Shown here piece by piece: positions 6,214 to 13,017 of a DNA stretch of 48,471 nucleotides (positions are counted from its first letter, which is position 1; every line of letters starts with the position of its first letter). The DNA is from a virus. The translations under genes and the position numbers were made by a program. Under the pieces are notes generated by a model. The model was not told where the DNA came from, did not search any database, and saw only the letters and a list, made by a program, of their open reading frames with translations. Location: the IMG/VR virus record IMGVR_UViG_3300014913_000019, positions 1-48,471 of that record, one strand, 5' to 3'.

Positions 6214-7236
6214 ATGGATGGGCAGTTAAGAGACCAATTAATTGAGTGTTTTAGGGAGAAGGGAGACTGGACAGTAAGCGAGCTTCTCGAACGGCTTCAA
6301 GTCCCTCCTCAGGAGCTTCTGAACCAGCTTTCGATTCTGAGAAGTACGGGTCAGATAAAGAAAGTGGGGCGCAATACGTGGGTTGCTGTGAACATACCCG
6401 GTAAGTCAAGCGAAGAAGAGAACCCGCTCATACCGAAGAACGTCATCTATGATGACTGGCAGGGCATAGTGTCCAGACTTCTCAAGTGCTACAAGCTTGG
6501 ATTGAACGTGCTTCTCATCGGTCCAGCCGGTACAGGCAAGACCGAGGCTGTGCGCAAGGTAGCCGAGATCCTCAAGAAGCCTCTTAGGATCATTCCGTGT
6601 TCTCTTAGAACGAGAGAGCATCACATAATAGGCAGGCTCGATACGGATGAAAATGGCAACCTGTACTTCAAGAAGGGACCACTCGTCCTGAGCATGGAGG
6701 AAGGAGGCATCTGCTACCTCGACGAGCTGAATATCATGGAGCCCGATGCACTGGTGAGGGTTGACGAGGCGCTGGATCAGAGAAAGGAGATAAACGTAGA
6801 GGGTCAGACGTTCAGGGCGAAAGAAGGATGGTGGGTGGTGGCGAGTATAAATCCGCTCGACAAGCTCCATCTGGGCACGAAGACGCTTCCCTCTCAGATC
6901 ATATCGAGATTCCCGGTCAAGCTGAGGCTCGCTTACCCAGACGTCTCCACCGAGTACAACATAGTTAAGCTCCACGTACCTGAAATAGCGAAACACTCGT
7001 CTAGGATGATCGAGTTAATTAAAACAGTTCAGTTCTTGAGAACCACTGATTTACCCTATGTTCCAACTATTAGGGAGAGCATAGCGTTAGCCAAGCTGAT
7101 AGCTAGCGACGTCAAGCCCTTCGAGGCGGTTAAGATGGTTCTGATAGACGTTTATGCTCAGTGGGGTGAAGTCGTCATCCATCAGGCTACCGAATTAATT
7201 GAAAGCAAGATAGGGAAATTGGAGGTGTTCGCTTGA
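6214..7236 (+). CDS. MoxR-family AAA+ ATPase with N-terminal winged helix
   Basis: 340 residues. Residues 1-60 form a winged-helix-like domain (WTVSELLERLQVPPQELL). The AAA+ core follows: Walker A GPAGTGKT at 103-110, Walker B CYLDELN (D170, E171), and arginines at the SRFPVKL segment. The sequence type is MoxR/CbbQ/NorQ, ATPases that work with VWA-domain partners to remodel or insert cofactors into protein complexes. The VWA partner is two genes downstream in the same operon. The archaeal virus ATV also carries MoxR and VWA proteins, tied to its tail development; a chaperone role here is inference. Confidence 0.85.
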   Translation: MDGQLRDQLIECFREKGDWTVSELLERLQVPPQELLNQLSILRSTGQIKKVGRNTWVAVNIPGKSSEEENPLIPKNVIYDDWQGIVSRLLKCYKLGLNVLLIGPAGTGKTEAVRKVAEILKKPLRIIPCSLRTREHHIIGRLDTDENGNLYFKKGPLVLSMEEGGICYLDELNIMEPDALVRVDEALDQRKEINVEGQTFRAKEGWWVVASINPLDKLHLGTKTLPSQIISRFPVKLRLAYPDVSTEYNIVKLHVPEIAKHSSRMIELIKTVQFLRTTDLPYVPTIRESIALAKLIASDVKPFEAVKMVLIDVYAQWGEVVIHQATELIESKIGKLEVFA

Positions 7237-7490
7237 GCGATCCGATAGAGGAGTCCATAGCACTGACGCTTACGGAATCCGTCGGAGAGGAGATAACAGT
7301 AGTGGCGATGAAGAGCAGGAGGCAGAAATCTCTACCTTATTCAAGACTTCCAAGCGGTAAGATAGTCCTCTTCGAGGAGCGTGATCCATTCTCCTACAGA
7401 ATAAAGCCCGGAGACGTGGTCGACTGCGTTATTAAGATCGTCAAACCGAGCTACATAATAGTTAAACCAATTAGGATAAGGAGGCGCTGA
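7233..7490 (+). CDS. TRAM/OB-like small protein
   Basis: 85 residues; starts TTG at 7233, overlapping the MoxR stop (TTGAGCGATC). The pattern VGEEITVVAMKSR...GKIVLFEE...KPGDVVDCVIKIVKPSYIIVKPI is that of TRAM or small OB-fold RNA-binding domains (basic strand, Gly-x-Val-Val, then a paired strand). It is bracketed by the MoxR and VWA genes and so may be part of that complex or a nucleic-acid-binding adaptor. Confidence 0.6.
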   Translation: MSDPIEESIALTLTESVGEEITVVAMKSRRQKSLPYSRLPSGKIVLFEERDPFSYRIKPGDVVDCVIKIVKPSYIIVKPIRIRRR

Positions 7491-7491
7491 T

Positions 7492-9093
7492 ATGGTCAAG
7501 CTGGTCGATCCGGATGAAGTCCTGAGCTTCTTAGCGAGGGCGTGGAGCGAAGACAAGAAGACGCTGATAAGGCGAGATAAGTGGTTCTTCGCCTCCATCG
7601 AAGATCGCATCATATTCCTTCCGAGCTACTTTCAAAAGCTCCCCATGGAAAAACACGTAAACTTGGCGAACATAAGGAGATGGAGGTTCTACAGGTTCTC
7701 GGCGTGGCACGAGGCACAGCACATACGCTTCAGCCCTTCCAAATGGGAGATCGCTCCGAAGATAGAGAAGAGGCTTGAGAAGATGGGATTTGACGTTAAG
7801 AGCTCTCTTGTAGAAGCTCTGCTGGGCGTCTTCGAAGATTATAGGATCGAGAAGCTCGGCCTCAGAGATTATAAATACGAAGAGGAAAAGAAGTTTGTGG
7901 ATGAGATCGGGAAAGTAGCCTCGGAAAAGGCGCTTGAGAAGATAGCGAGAGAATGGGACATATACAGCGCGGTCTTGACTGGTTACCTCCTCTTCGATGC
8001 TAATATACCGAACACTGTAGCTGTAAATCCAGCCTTTCTCCAAGCCCTCGATGAAGTCAAGGAGAACATGCTGAAGATAGAGACCGTCCAAGATCTGGAG
8101 GATGCAGTCGTCAAGAGCTATCCTCTTCTGCACGAATATTGGCCTGACTACATAACGTTTCCAGATGCCAGAGGCATTCGCCTCATAGGAGCCACTCTCA
8201 TCTTCGAGGGCAACGTCAAGCTAAATACTAAGATCCCGGAAAAGATAAAAGAGGAGTTCAAAGCTATGATGAAATCCATTCAGGAGTTCAACGAGGAGAT
8301 GAAGAATTTACAGAAGCTCGCATCTTCACTCGGAGGCAAAGTGCAGACCAATTTAGGCGATTGGAATGAGATCTACGATCCCGTGAGGACATACGCAGAG
8401 ATACTCAAGAACCAGCTGACGAAGTGGAAGGTGGGATGGGTCGAGCACCTGAGCCATGTTGGAGATGACATAGAGCCCGAGTCTTACCTCCTCTCTAGAT
8501 ACTACGATTCATACGACAAGCCGAAGTTCCTGATAGACGAGGAACAGCTCAGTCAGAAAGCTGACTTATTACTGCTCGTGGACATGTCGGGTTCGATAGA
8601 CCAGCAACTTGAGCTCTACAAGCAGAGCTTAGCGGTGATAACCTCTGCACTCGACTACGTTGGCACGAGGTTCTCCCTATTCACATTCTCAGGCAAGACG
8701 ATATCGGTTATCAAGGACTTATCAACTCCATTCAACATTCACACGAAGGAGAGAATAGCAGGTCTTGAGGCAACTGCAGGCACTCCTCTCGGCTATATCC
8801 TCAGAGTGTTGAACGAGAAATACCTCGATAATATCGAAAGGATAGTCGTGATAACGGATGGATTCCCTGACAACCCCCAACTCGCCATGCACTTCATAGA
8901 GGAAATAAGAGACAGGGGCAAGAGACTCGGGGTTATACTCCTTCAGAGCGAGGAGATATCTAGTTTAATCGGTTTCGAAATTTATAGAGAGTTTGAATCG
9001 CTCCTGTCGAGAACTCCAAACAGCTATATTCATGTCGGGAGCGTGAAGGAGCTCCCCTTACAGTTCTTCAGGCTCCTCATGTATGTGAGGTGA
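7492..9093 (+). CDS. VWA-domain protein, CobT/CoxE-like, partner of the MoxR ATPase
   Basis: 533 residues. The N-terminal part carries WHEAQH (H73, E74, H77) followed about 40 residues on by a VFEDYRIEKLG segment, an arrangement seen in CobT-like proteins where a zinc-peptidase-like domain precedes VWA. The C-terminal ~190 residues are a VWA domain with an intact MIDAS start, VDMSGS (D364, S366, S368), a GTPLG threonine, and a VVITDG aspartate. MoxR-VWA pairs act together as metal-dependent chaperones. The middle (about 230-300) is helical. Five genes into the regulated forward unit it is likely made with the replication proteins. Confidence 0.8.
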   Translation: MVKLVDPDEVLSFLARAWSEDKKTLIRRDKWFFASIEDRIIFLPSYFQKLPMEKHVNLANIRRWRFYRFSAWHEAQHIRFSPSKWEIAPKIEKRLEKMGFDVKSSLVEALLGVFEDYRIEKLGLRDYKYEEEKKFVDEIGKVASEKALEKIAREWDIYSAVLTGYLLFDANIPNTVAVNPAFLQALDEVKENMLKIETVQDLEDAVVKSYPLLHEYWPDYITFPDARGIRLIGATLIFEGNVKLNTKIPEKIKEEFKAMMKSIQEFNEEMKNLQKLASSLGGKVQTNLGDWNEIYDPVRTYAEILKNQLTKWKVGWVEHLSHVGDDIEPESYLLSRYYDSYDKPKFLIDEEQLSQKADLLLLVDMSGSIDQQLELYKQSLAVITSALDYVGTRFSLFTFSGKTISVIKDLSTPFNIHTKERIAGLEATAGTPLGYILRVLNEKYLDNIERIVVITDGFPDNPQLAMHFIEEIRDRGKRLGVILLQSEEISSLIGFEIYREFESLLSRTPNSYIHVGSVKELPLQFFRLLMYVR

Positions 9094-9103
9094 GATAAAT
9101 CAC

Positions 9104-9120
9104 GGTCACTAGACGTGACC
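9104..9120 (+). promoter_or_regulatory. Inverted repeat upstream of the SSB-like gene
   Basis: GGTCAC-TAGAC-GTGACC, two perfect 6-base arms with a 5-base loop, in the 74-base gap after the VWA gene. It could be an operator or RNA hairpin. Confidence 0.35.
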
Positions 9121-9167
9121 CCAGCCATGGGTTAAATGGCGTGAAACAAACAGGAGGAATGAGAGAA

Positions 9168-9935
9168 ATGGTAGATCTGTATGATATAGATTTGGAAAAG
9201 GAGGCTGAAAAGCTCGCCAAGCAGGCTGAGCTTCCCAAGGAGCAGGTCTTAGCAGAGATCCAGAGGATAATATCCGAGGAGAGCAGACCGCCACTGGTCG
9301 CAGTGATAGTCTGGAAGACGAGGAACAGCTTCCAGCTAGGCGCAGGCAAGGTCGAGATGGTGGGCAGAGTCATAGCCAAGGAGCCAATGAGGGATGCGGG
9401 AGAGAACAAGGTCGCAACGATCCACTTCGCATGCGAGGACCCGGACACCCACGATATAATCTTCAGACCGGCATCGCTGTGGGGCGAGGACAGGATCAAT
9501 CAGTACTTCGACCTATTCGAGCTGGACAAGTGCTACAGCTTCAAGTGCTCTCTGAGGAATGACGGTCGGATAATCCGCATAAGAGACGTTCAGGAGATAA
9601 CTGAACCAGCTCCGGTGCCGAAGATCACCGATATAGAGCCGACTCCACTCGATAGGCTGGTTGACTCAGGAGGCAACAACGACCTAACGCACGGATGGGT
9701 TGGACGTTTAGTTACACGGAGGGACACCAACGAAGTTCTGGGCATAGATATAGCCGATATAGAGTCTCCGCTACCCGTGACCGTCTGGTTCGGAGGTCAG
9801 TATTCGAGGATGACCGAGGAGCAGGAGCAGTTGGCGATGAGCCTACAGCCAGGCGACGAAGTTCTGGTGTTCGGCTACGTTAACATAGCGGGCTCGAACG
9901 TCAGCATGAGGGCGATACGCATAGTGAAGCTTTAG
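9168..9935 (+). CDS. Single-stranded-DNA-binding-like protein with two OB folds
   Basis: About 255 residues from ATG 9168, chosen for its spacing from AGGAGGA; GTG 9141 and ATG 9159 are upstream alternatives. Two beta-rich modules are visible: about residues 45-145 (VEMVGRVIAKEPM...YSFKCSLRNDGRIIRIRD) and 170-255 (HGWVGRLVTRRD...GDEVLVFGYVNI...MRAIRIVKL), both with OB-fold spacing. It sits with the Sak4 recombinase and helicase genes. An RPA/SSB role is likely by context and fold; no zinc finger is present. Confidence 0.6.
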   Translation: MVDLYDIDLEKEAEKLAKQAELPKEQVLAEIQRIISEESRPPLVAVIVWKTRNSFQLGAGKVEMVGRVIAKEPMRDAGENKVATIHFACEDPDTHDIIFRPASLWGEDRINQYFDLFELDKCYSFKCSLRNDGRIIRIRDVQEITEPAPVPKITDIEPTPLDRLVDSGGNNDLTHGWVGRLVTRRDTNEVLGIDIADIESPLPVTVWFGGQYSRMTEEQEQLAMSLQPGDEVLVFGYVNIAGSNVSMRAIRIVKL

Positions 9936-9944
9936 ACCACCAAT

Positions 9945-9961
9945 ACCTCTCCTATTTTTTA
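9945..9961 (+). terminator. Pyrimidine-rich, T-run terminator-like site
   Basis: CTCTCCTATTTTTTATGG follows the SSB-like gene by about 10 bases. The same CTCTCC...TTATTTTT style recurs after the protease gene and the capsid gene in non-coding positions, which fits archaeal T-rich termination. Confidence 0.4.
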
Positions 9962-9974
9962 TGGAGGCGAGAAG

Positions 9975-10208
9975 ATGGGAGAATTAACCCTGATGAAGTG
10001 CAAGAGTCAGGTCGAGGAGTGGATCGTAAAGGAAAAAGATGGTCTTGGTCGTCTCTATTACGTCCACTACGCAGAGGACAAAGACGGGAAGAAGAAGGTA
10101 ACGGCGATCAAGTGGGCGAGCTGTGATCGGGAGCTGATCGCGACCAATTTCGACATTAGAGCCATGATTCAAATAATTGAGAAAGGAGGCTACAAGCTTA
10201 AAGGCTGA
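9975..10208 (+). CDS. Small hypothetical protein
   Basis: 77 residues; ATG after GGAGGCGAGAAG. Likely beta-rich (YYVHYAEDKDGKKKVTAIKWASC) with a C-terminal helix. No family recognised. It precedes the putative zinc protein and recombinase genes. Confidence 0.55.
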   Translation: MGELTLMKCKSQVEEWIVKEKDGLGRLYYVHYAEDKDGKKKVTAIKWASCDRELIATNFDIRAMIQIIEKGGYKLKG

Positions 10209-10584
10209 GAAAAAGATAGTGGATAAGATTGTTGAAAATCTCCAATACAGGCTTGGAGATCTCACCAAGGAGGTCGAGTGCTACATCAAGCGCCTCAAGA
10301 ATGCTAAAACAGTCGAGGAGGTAATGATGCTCAAGCAGAGGATCTTGGAAGCTTGGGTGAGCTCGATACCCCTCTGGAGCGATACGTGCTACTTCTGCAT
10401 TAAGTACAAAACCGGACTCGTCTATCCGGACTGCGAGCGCTGTCAGTATGCCGAGCACCACGGTATATACGTCGAGAAGGGCTCTTCCTGGCACAAGATC
10501 AACTCCCTGAGATGGAAGCTCTACGACCTGATAGTTGATGAGTACTACGGAGGCGAGGAGTATGAGCAGGAGGCCGATAAGTAA
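10177..10584 (+). CDS. Helical protein with a Cys/His cluster
   Basis: Up to 135 residues. The start is unclear: TTG 10177 has no ribosome site, GTG 10219 lies far from AAAGGAGG (10182-10189), and the best-spaced in-frame codon (10198) is TTA. A helical N-terminus is followed by CYFCIKYKTG...CERCQYAEHH, two C-x-x-C pairs likely to bind zinc. The end overlaps the start of the Sak4 gene (ATG at 10562). Function unknown; context suggests DNA metabolism. Confidence 0.6.
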   Translation: MRKEATSLKAEKKIVDKIVENLQYRLGDLTKEVECYIKRLKNAKTVEEVMMLKQRILEAWVSSIPLWSDTCYFCIKYKTGLVYPDCERCQYAEHHGIYVEKGSSWHKINSLRWKLYDLIVDEYYGGEEYEQEADK

Positions 10585-10693
10585 GCCCTCATTTGTGCCT
10601 GATACCGTACCGCAGGAGACGGTGTTCTCGATCGAGGTAAAGTCGCAAGGGTTAAATATCGGAATCTCCATCTCTCTAATGGTGAGTATATGA
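10562..10693 (+). CDS. Sak4-type ATPase, 5' part (interrupted gene)
   Basis: 43 residues, MSRRPISKPSFVP... to a TGA that overlaps the ATG of the homing endonuclease. The stretch KSQGLNIGIS has the form of the first strand of a RecA-like core and would run straight into GEPDQGKTHF, the Walker A loop encoded after the endonuclease gene. Sak4 proteins (phage annealing ATPases of the RecA fold) have exactly this order: short N-terminus, hydrophobic strand, Walker A, then a LDTE strand. I therefore read this as the first piece of one gene split by the insertion. Confidence 0.65.
   Translation: MSRRPISKPSFVPDTVPQETVFSIEVKSQGLNIGISISLMVSI
10651..10658 (+). promoter_or_regulatory. Possible TATA box of the homing endonuclease
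   Basis: GTTAAATATC lies about 32-39 bases before the ATG at 10690, a suitable distance for a leaderless or near-leaderless transcript of the endonuclease gene. Confidence 0.35.
10666..10679 (+). repeat. 5' arm of the 14-bp complementary pair bounding the insertion
   Basis: CTCCATCTCTCTAA is the exact reverse complement of TTAGAGAGATGGAG at 11138-11151. Just outside, GTCGCAAGGG (10642-10651) can pair with CCCTGCGAC (11158-11166) with one bulged base. The long interrupted stem would bring the two halves of the Sak4 gene together in RNA. Confidence 0.65.
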
Positions 10694-11157
10694 GCTTAGA
10701 TATAGCGTATCTCGCGGGGATAATCGACGGAGAAGGTTGCCCTTACTTCAGAGTCCGAAAACACACGAACAACAAATCTTGGCAAGTGTCACTCGTCCTA
10801 GAGCTACAAACGACAAGTCTTGCGATGATGAAGAAGATTCAACAAATCTATATGCAGGAATTTGGGATAAAGAAGGAAATCAGAACGTATCAACCGCCCG
10901 GAAATAGAAAGCCTGTTTACATCCTCAATCTTCATAAAAAATCAGAGCTAAAACGAGTATGTAAAGCGATTGAACCATTCCTAACTACAAAGCGGAGGAA
11001 AATACAGATGCTCTTAAAGATAATAGATTATCTAGAACGAGTAAAGTTCGAACCTCTTCATCAGAAAGGCAAACATGGTGGAGCTGGATCAAGAACTCAT
11101 CGGGACTACGACCTTCTCCGTCGTTGGGAGCGAGAATTTAGAGAGATGGAGGATTAG
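10690..11157 (+). CDS. LAGLIDADG homing endonuclease inserted in the Sak4 gene
   Basis: 155 residues; single LAGLIDADG motif LAGIIDGEG near residue 8, so it should act as a homodimer. A long helical/strand body and a basic C-terminus (RTHRDYDLLRRWEREF) follow. Codon choice looks less biased to the AGG/CTC pattern of its neighbours, fitting recent arrival. It lies exactly between two halves of a P-loop ATPase gene. Homing endonucleases of this family copy themselves into a cut recognition site; their usual hosts are introns or inteins, and archaeal examples occur in bulge-helix-bulge introns. Confidence 0.85.
   Translation: MSLDIAYLAGIIDGEGCPYFRVRKHTNNKSWQVSLVLELQTTSLAMMKKIQQIYMQEFGIKKEIRTYQPPGNRKPVYILNLHKKSELKRVCKAIEPFLTTKRRKIQMLLKIIDYLERVKFEPLHQKGKHGGAGSRTHRDYDLLRRWEREFREMED
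11138..11151 (+). repeat. 3' arm of the 14-bp complementary pair
   Basis: TTAGAGAGATGGAG, inside the last codons of the endonuclease gene, exactly complementary to 10666-10679. The GGAGG part also forms a ribosome site seven bases before a CTG codon at 11160. Confidence 0.65.
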
Positions 11158-11159
11158 CC

Positions 11160-11915
11160 CTGCGACGCCGAATCGGAGAACCCGACCAAGGCAAGACGCA
11201 CTTCAGCGCCACTTTTCCCAAAGCTTTGTTCCTCGATACAGAGCACAAAGCCGACATAGTGTTAAGAAAGATGCCAGAGAAGGGCCATGTGTGGAAGCGA
11301 GTGACGTCGTGGCAGGACATAGAGCTGGGAGTGGAGTGGGCACTGCAACAACCCGATATCAAGACCATAGTCATAGACTCAGGTGGCGACATAAGGGACT
11401 TAGCGCTTGAGGAGTGGAAGAGGAGGACGGGCAAGAAGTCTCCCGTAGCGTACATAGACGGTCAGGCAGTACCCGTGCTCTGGGCTCAGGTTTACGAGAT
11501 AATCGACAACGTAGTGAGGAAAATCCAACTAGCTAGGAAGTATCTTGTAGTAACTTGCAGAACCAAAGATGAGTATATAGCGCATGTGCCCACGGGACGA
11601 AAGATAAGGGACGGCTATAAGAAGTTCCCGTGGAACCTCAGCATGGCAATATGGATTCAGAACGGCATAACAGATCCGAAGACCGGCAAGGTGCACTTCA
11701 AGTTCTACAAGTTCGGCAGGGTGATTAAGAACAACTTCTGGGGAGTAGACGTAAAGAAAGGAGTGACCTACCAGAAGCCCTATCTCTTCGACATATCCTA
11801 CGAGGGGATATGCAACGAGATGCTGAAGCCTTGGGGACCTGTGAAGCTCTCCGAGGTTACCGAGACGATAATCAAGGAGGCCGAGGAGTGGCTGAAAGAG
11901 AAAGAGTTGTTATGA
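11160..11915 (+). CDS. Sak4-type RecA-fold ATPase, main part
   Basis: About 251 residues if read from the CTG at 11160; TTG 11226 is the first ordinary start but lies after the Walker A loop. GEPDQGKTHF (Walker A), LFLDTEHKAD, then TIVIDSGGD (Walker B) and VVTCRTKDEY match phage Sak4/AAA_24 annealing ATPases, which load on single-stranded DNA to promote recombination. The missing first strand is encoded at 10562-10665. The product ends in a helical EAEEWLKEKELL. Whether RNA splicing restores one protein or two pieces are made cannot be settled here. Confidence 0.7.
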   Translation: MRRRIGEPDQGKTHFSATFPKALFLDTEHKADIVLRKMPEKGHVWKRVTSWQDIELGVEWALQQPDIKTIVIDSGGDIRDLALEEWKRRTGKKSPVAYIDGQAVPVLWAQVYEIIDNVVRKIQLARKYLVVTCRTKDEYIAHVPTGRKIRDGYKKFPWNLSMAIWIQNGITDPKTGKVHFKFYKFGRVIKNNFWGVDVKKGVTYQKPYLFDISYEGICNEMLKPWGPVKLSEVTETIIKEAEEWLKEKELL

Positions 11916-12073
11916 GCAACGATATTCACTGCCCGAACTGTGGATTTAAGCATCTTCAGGTGAGAGTGACGGAAAATGGCACTAAAGTCTGGTGTCCAAA
12001 CTGCAGACACTCGTATCTGATCAGATTCCTCGGAATACATTCTGGATTTACAAGAGGTGGACCTGAGGAATGA
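11912..12073 (+). CDS. Zinc-ribbon protein
   Basis: 53 residues; the ATG at 11912 overlaps the Sak4 stop (TTATGAGC). CPNCGFKHLQVR...VWCPNCRHSYLIR gives two C-x-x-C pairs 18 residues apart, a compact zinc ribbon. It may be a small nucleic-acid-binding accessory to the recombinase. Confidence 0.7.
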   Translation: MSNDIHCPNCGFKHLQVRVTENGTKVWCPNCRHSYLIRFLGIHSGFTRGGPEE

Positions 12074-12414
12074 ATCAAGAGAAACGTACTTTAGACGATC
12101 TGATCCAGACAAAGGAAGTCGATTTACCCAACGAGATCAGAGTCTGCTACTCCTTCTACTGCGCCCTGACAGCCGGCATCTCAAAGATGCTACCAGAGAA
12201 GATGCAAGAGAAGTGCAGGGAGATGGCGAAGAGAGACCTGAAGGACGAGATCAAGAAGCTGGCTGTCAAGAGCATTGCAGAGTCAGCTGTAAAGCTCTCG
12301 AATCCCGTTGAGCTCAAAGATGTCAAGATGATGGTAATGAGGAACGTGGAGCTCGATAGACCTCTGCTCTTAGTCAGCCCCAAGCATCTCAACGAGATAT
12401 GGAGGGATGGTTAA
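12070..12414 (+). CDS. Helical hypothetical protein
   Basis: 114 residues; the ATG overlaps the previous stop (GAATGA). Mostly helical with many charged residues (MQEKCREMAKRDLKDEIKKLAVKS). No family recognised. It belongs to the tightly packed replication-recombination gene run. Confidence 0.6.
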   Translation: MNQEKRTLDDLIQTKEVDLPNEIRVCYSFYCALTAGISKMLPEKMQEKCREMAKRDLKDEIKKLAVKSIAESAVKLSNPVELKDVKMMVMRNVELDRPLLLVSPKHLNEIWRDG

Positions 12415-12416
12415 CA

Positions 12417-12569
12417 GTGCTGAGAATAGATGAAATCTACGCCTGCAAAGTGGAGCTGACCGAAGAGGGCTGGAGGTTCTACTTCTTCAGCCAAGATTCC
12501 GACGTCGAGATAACCGTGCTCAACGACTTCAGCCTGAGAATCAGGCAGGAGAGGCCGAAGGATGAGTAA
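12417..12569 (+). CDS. Small hypothetical protein
   Basis: 50 residues; GTG at 12417 after GGAGGGATGG. A likely small beta protein (YACKVELTEEGWRFYFF). The stop overlaps the next ATG (12562). No function can be assigned. Confidence 0.55.
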   Translation: MLRIDEIYACKVELTEEGWRFYFFSQDSDVEITVLNDFSLRIRQERPKDE

Positions 12570-12807
12570 GCTGAAGGACGTCTATGATGGCGACTACCCG
12601 AAGCCTCACAGGGGCTACGTGGTAGTGCACGATATAAGCTTCGAAGAAGCCACGAAGCTGTACAGATTAATGAAAGAGACAGGCTTGGAGAGACTGATGT
12701 ACTGGTGGTCCTACGAGGAGATGAAGAAGGTGGACACAGCGGCTGGATTTGCCATAATCTTTCACGGATTTCCCAATCCGAAGAGACCCGTGAAGGTGAG
12801 TGAATAG
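12562..12807 (+). CDS. Small hypothetical protein
   Basis: 81 residues; ATG overlaps the preceding gene by 8 bases. An alpha/beta sequence (RGYVVVHDISFEEATKLYRLMKE) reminiscent of small ferredoxin-like folds, but not assignable. It directly precedes another small gene by zero spacing. Confidence 0.55.
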   Translation: MSKLKDVYDGDYPKPHRGYVVVHDISFEEATKLYRLMKETGLERLMYWWSYEEMKKVDTAAGFAIIFHGFPNPKRPVKVSE

Positions 12808-13017
12808 ATGAACAGCTCTGACCATATCTCGATGACATTTAAGAACAAGGTGTATTCCAGCAAAGACTTTAAATCAATGCTCAGGTCAATCCTGGAGTTC
12901 GCTGAGAAGATGGAGGGAGACACTGAGCTCACGTTCGCTTCCATCAAGATCAAGATGACGTTCAGGGAGGTGGAGAAGGCTGACCCTGTACGACGAAGGC
13001 CTCAAAATACTCAGTGA
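12808..13017 (+). CDS. Small hypothetical protein
   Basis: 69 residues; ATG immediately after the previous stop, alternatives few. The middle is strand-helix-strand (FKNKVYSSKDFKSMLRSILEF...LTFASIKIKMTF). Its 3' end overlaps the likely CTG start of the helicase gene. Function unknown. Confidence 0.5.
   Translation: MNSSDHISMTFKNKVYSSKDFKSMLRSILEFAEKMEGDTELTFASIKIKMTFREVEKADPVRRRPQNTQ

Noticed and set aside
6406-6996. Reverse ORF of 196 codons across the MoxR gene
   Set aside because: Antisense to a strongly conserved AAA+ domain, with no promoter or family resemblance.
7531-8133. Reverse ORF of 200 codons across the VWA gene
   Set aside because: Antisense shadow caused by GAG/AAG-rich coding; no start signal.
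10690-11157. The endonuclease as part of an intein in Sak4
   Set aside because: There are no splicing blocks, and its frame is closed against both Sak4 parts by stop codons.
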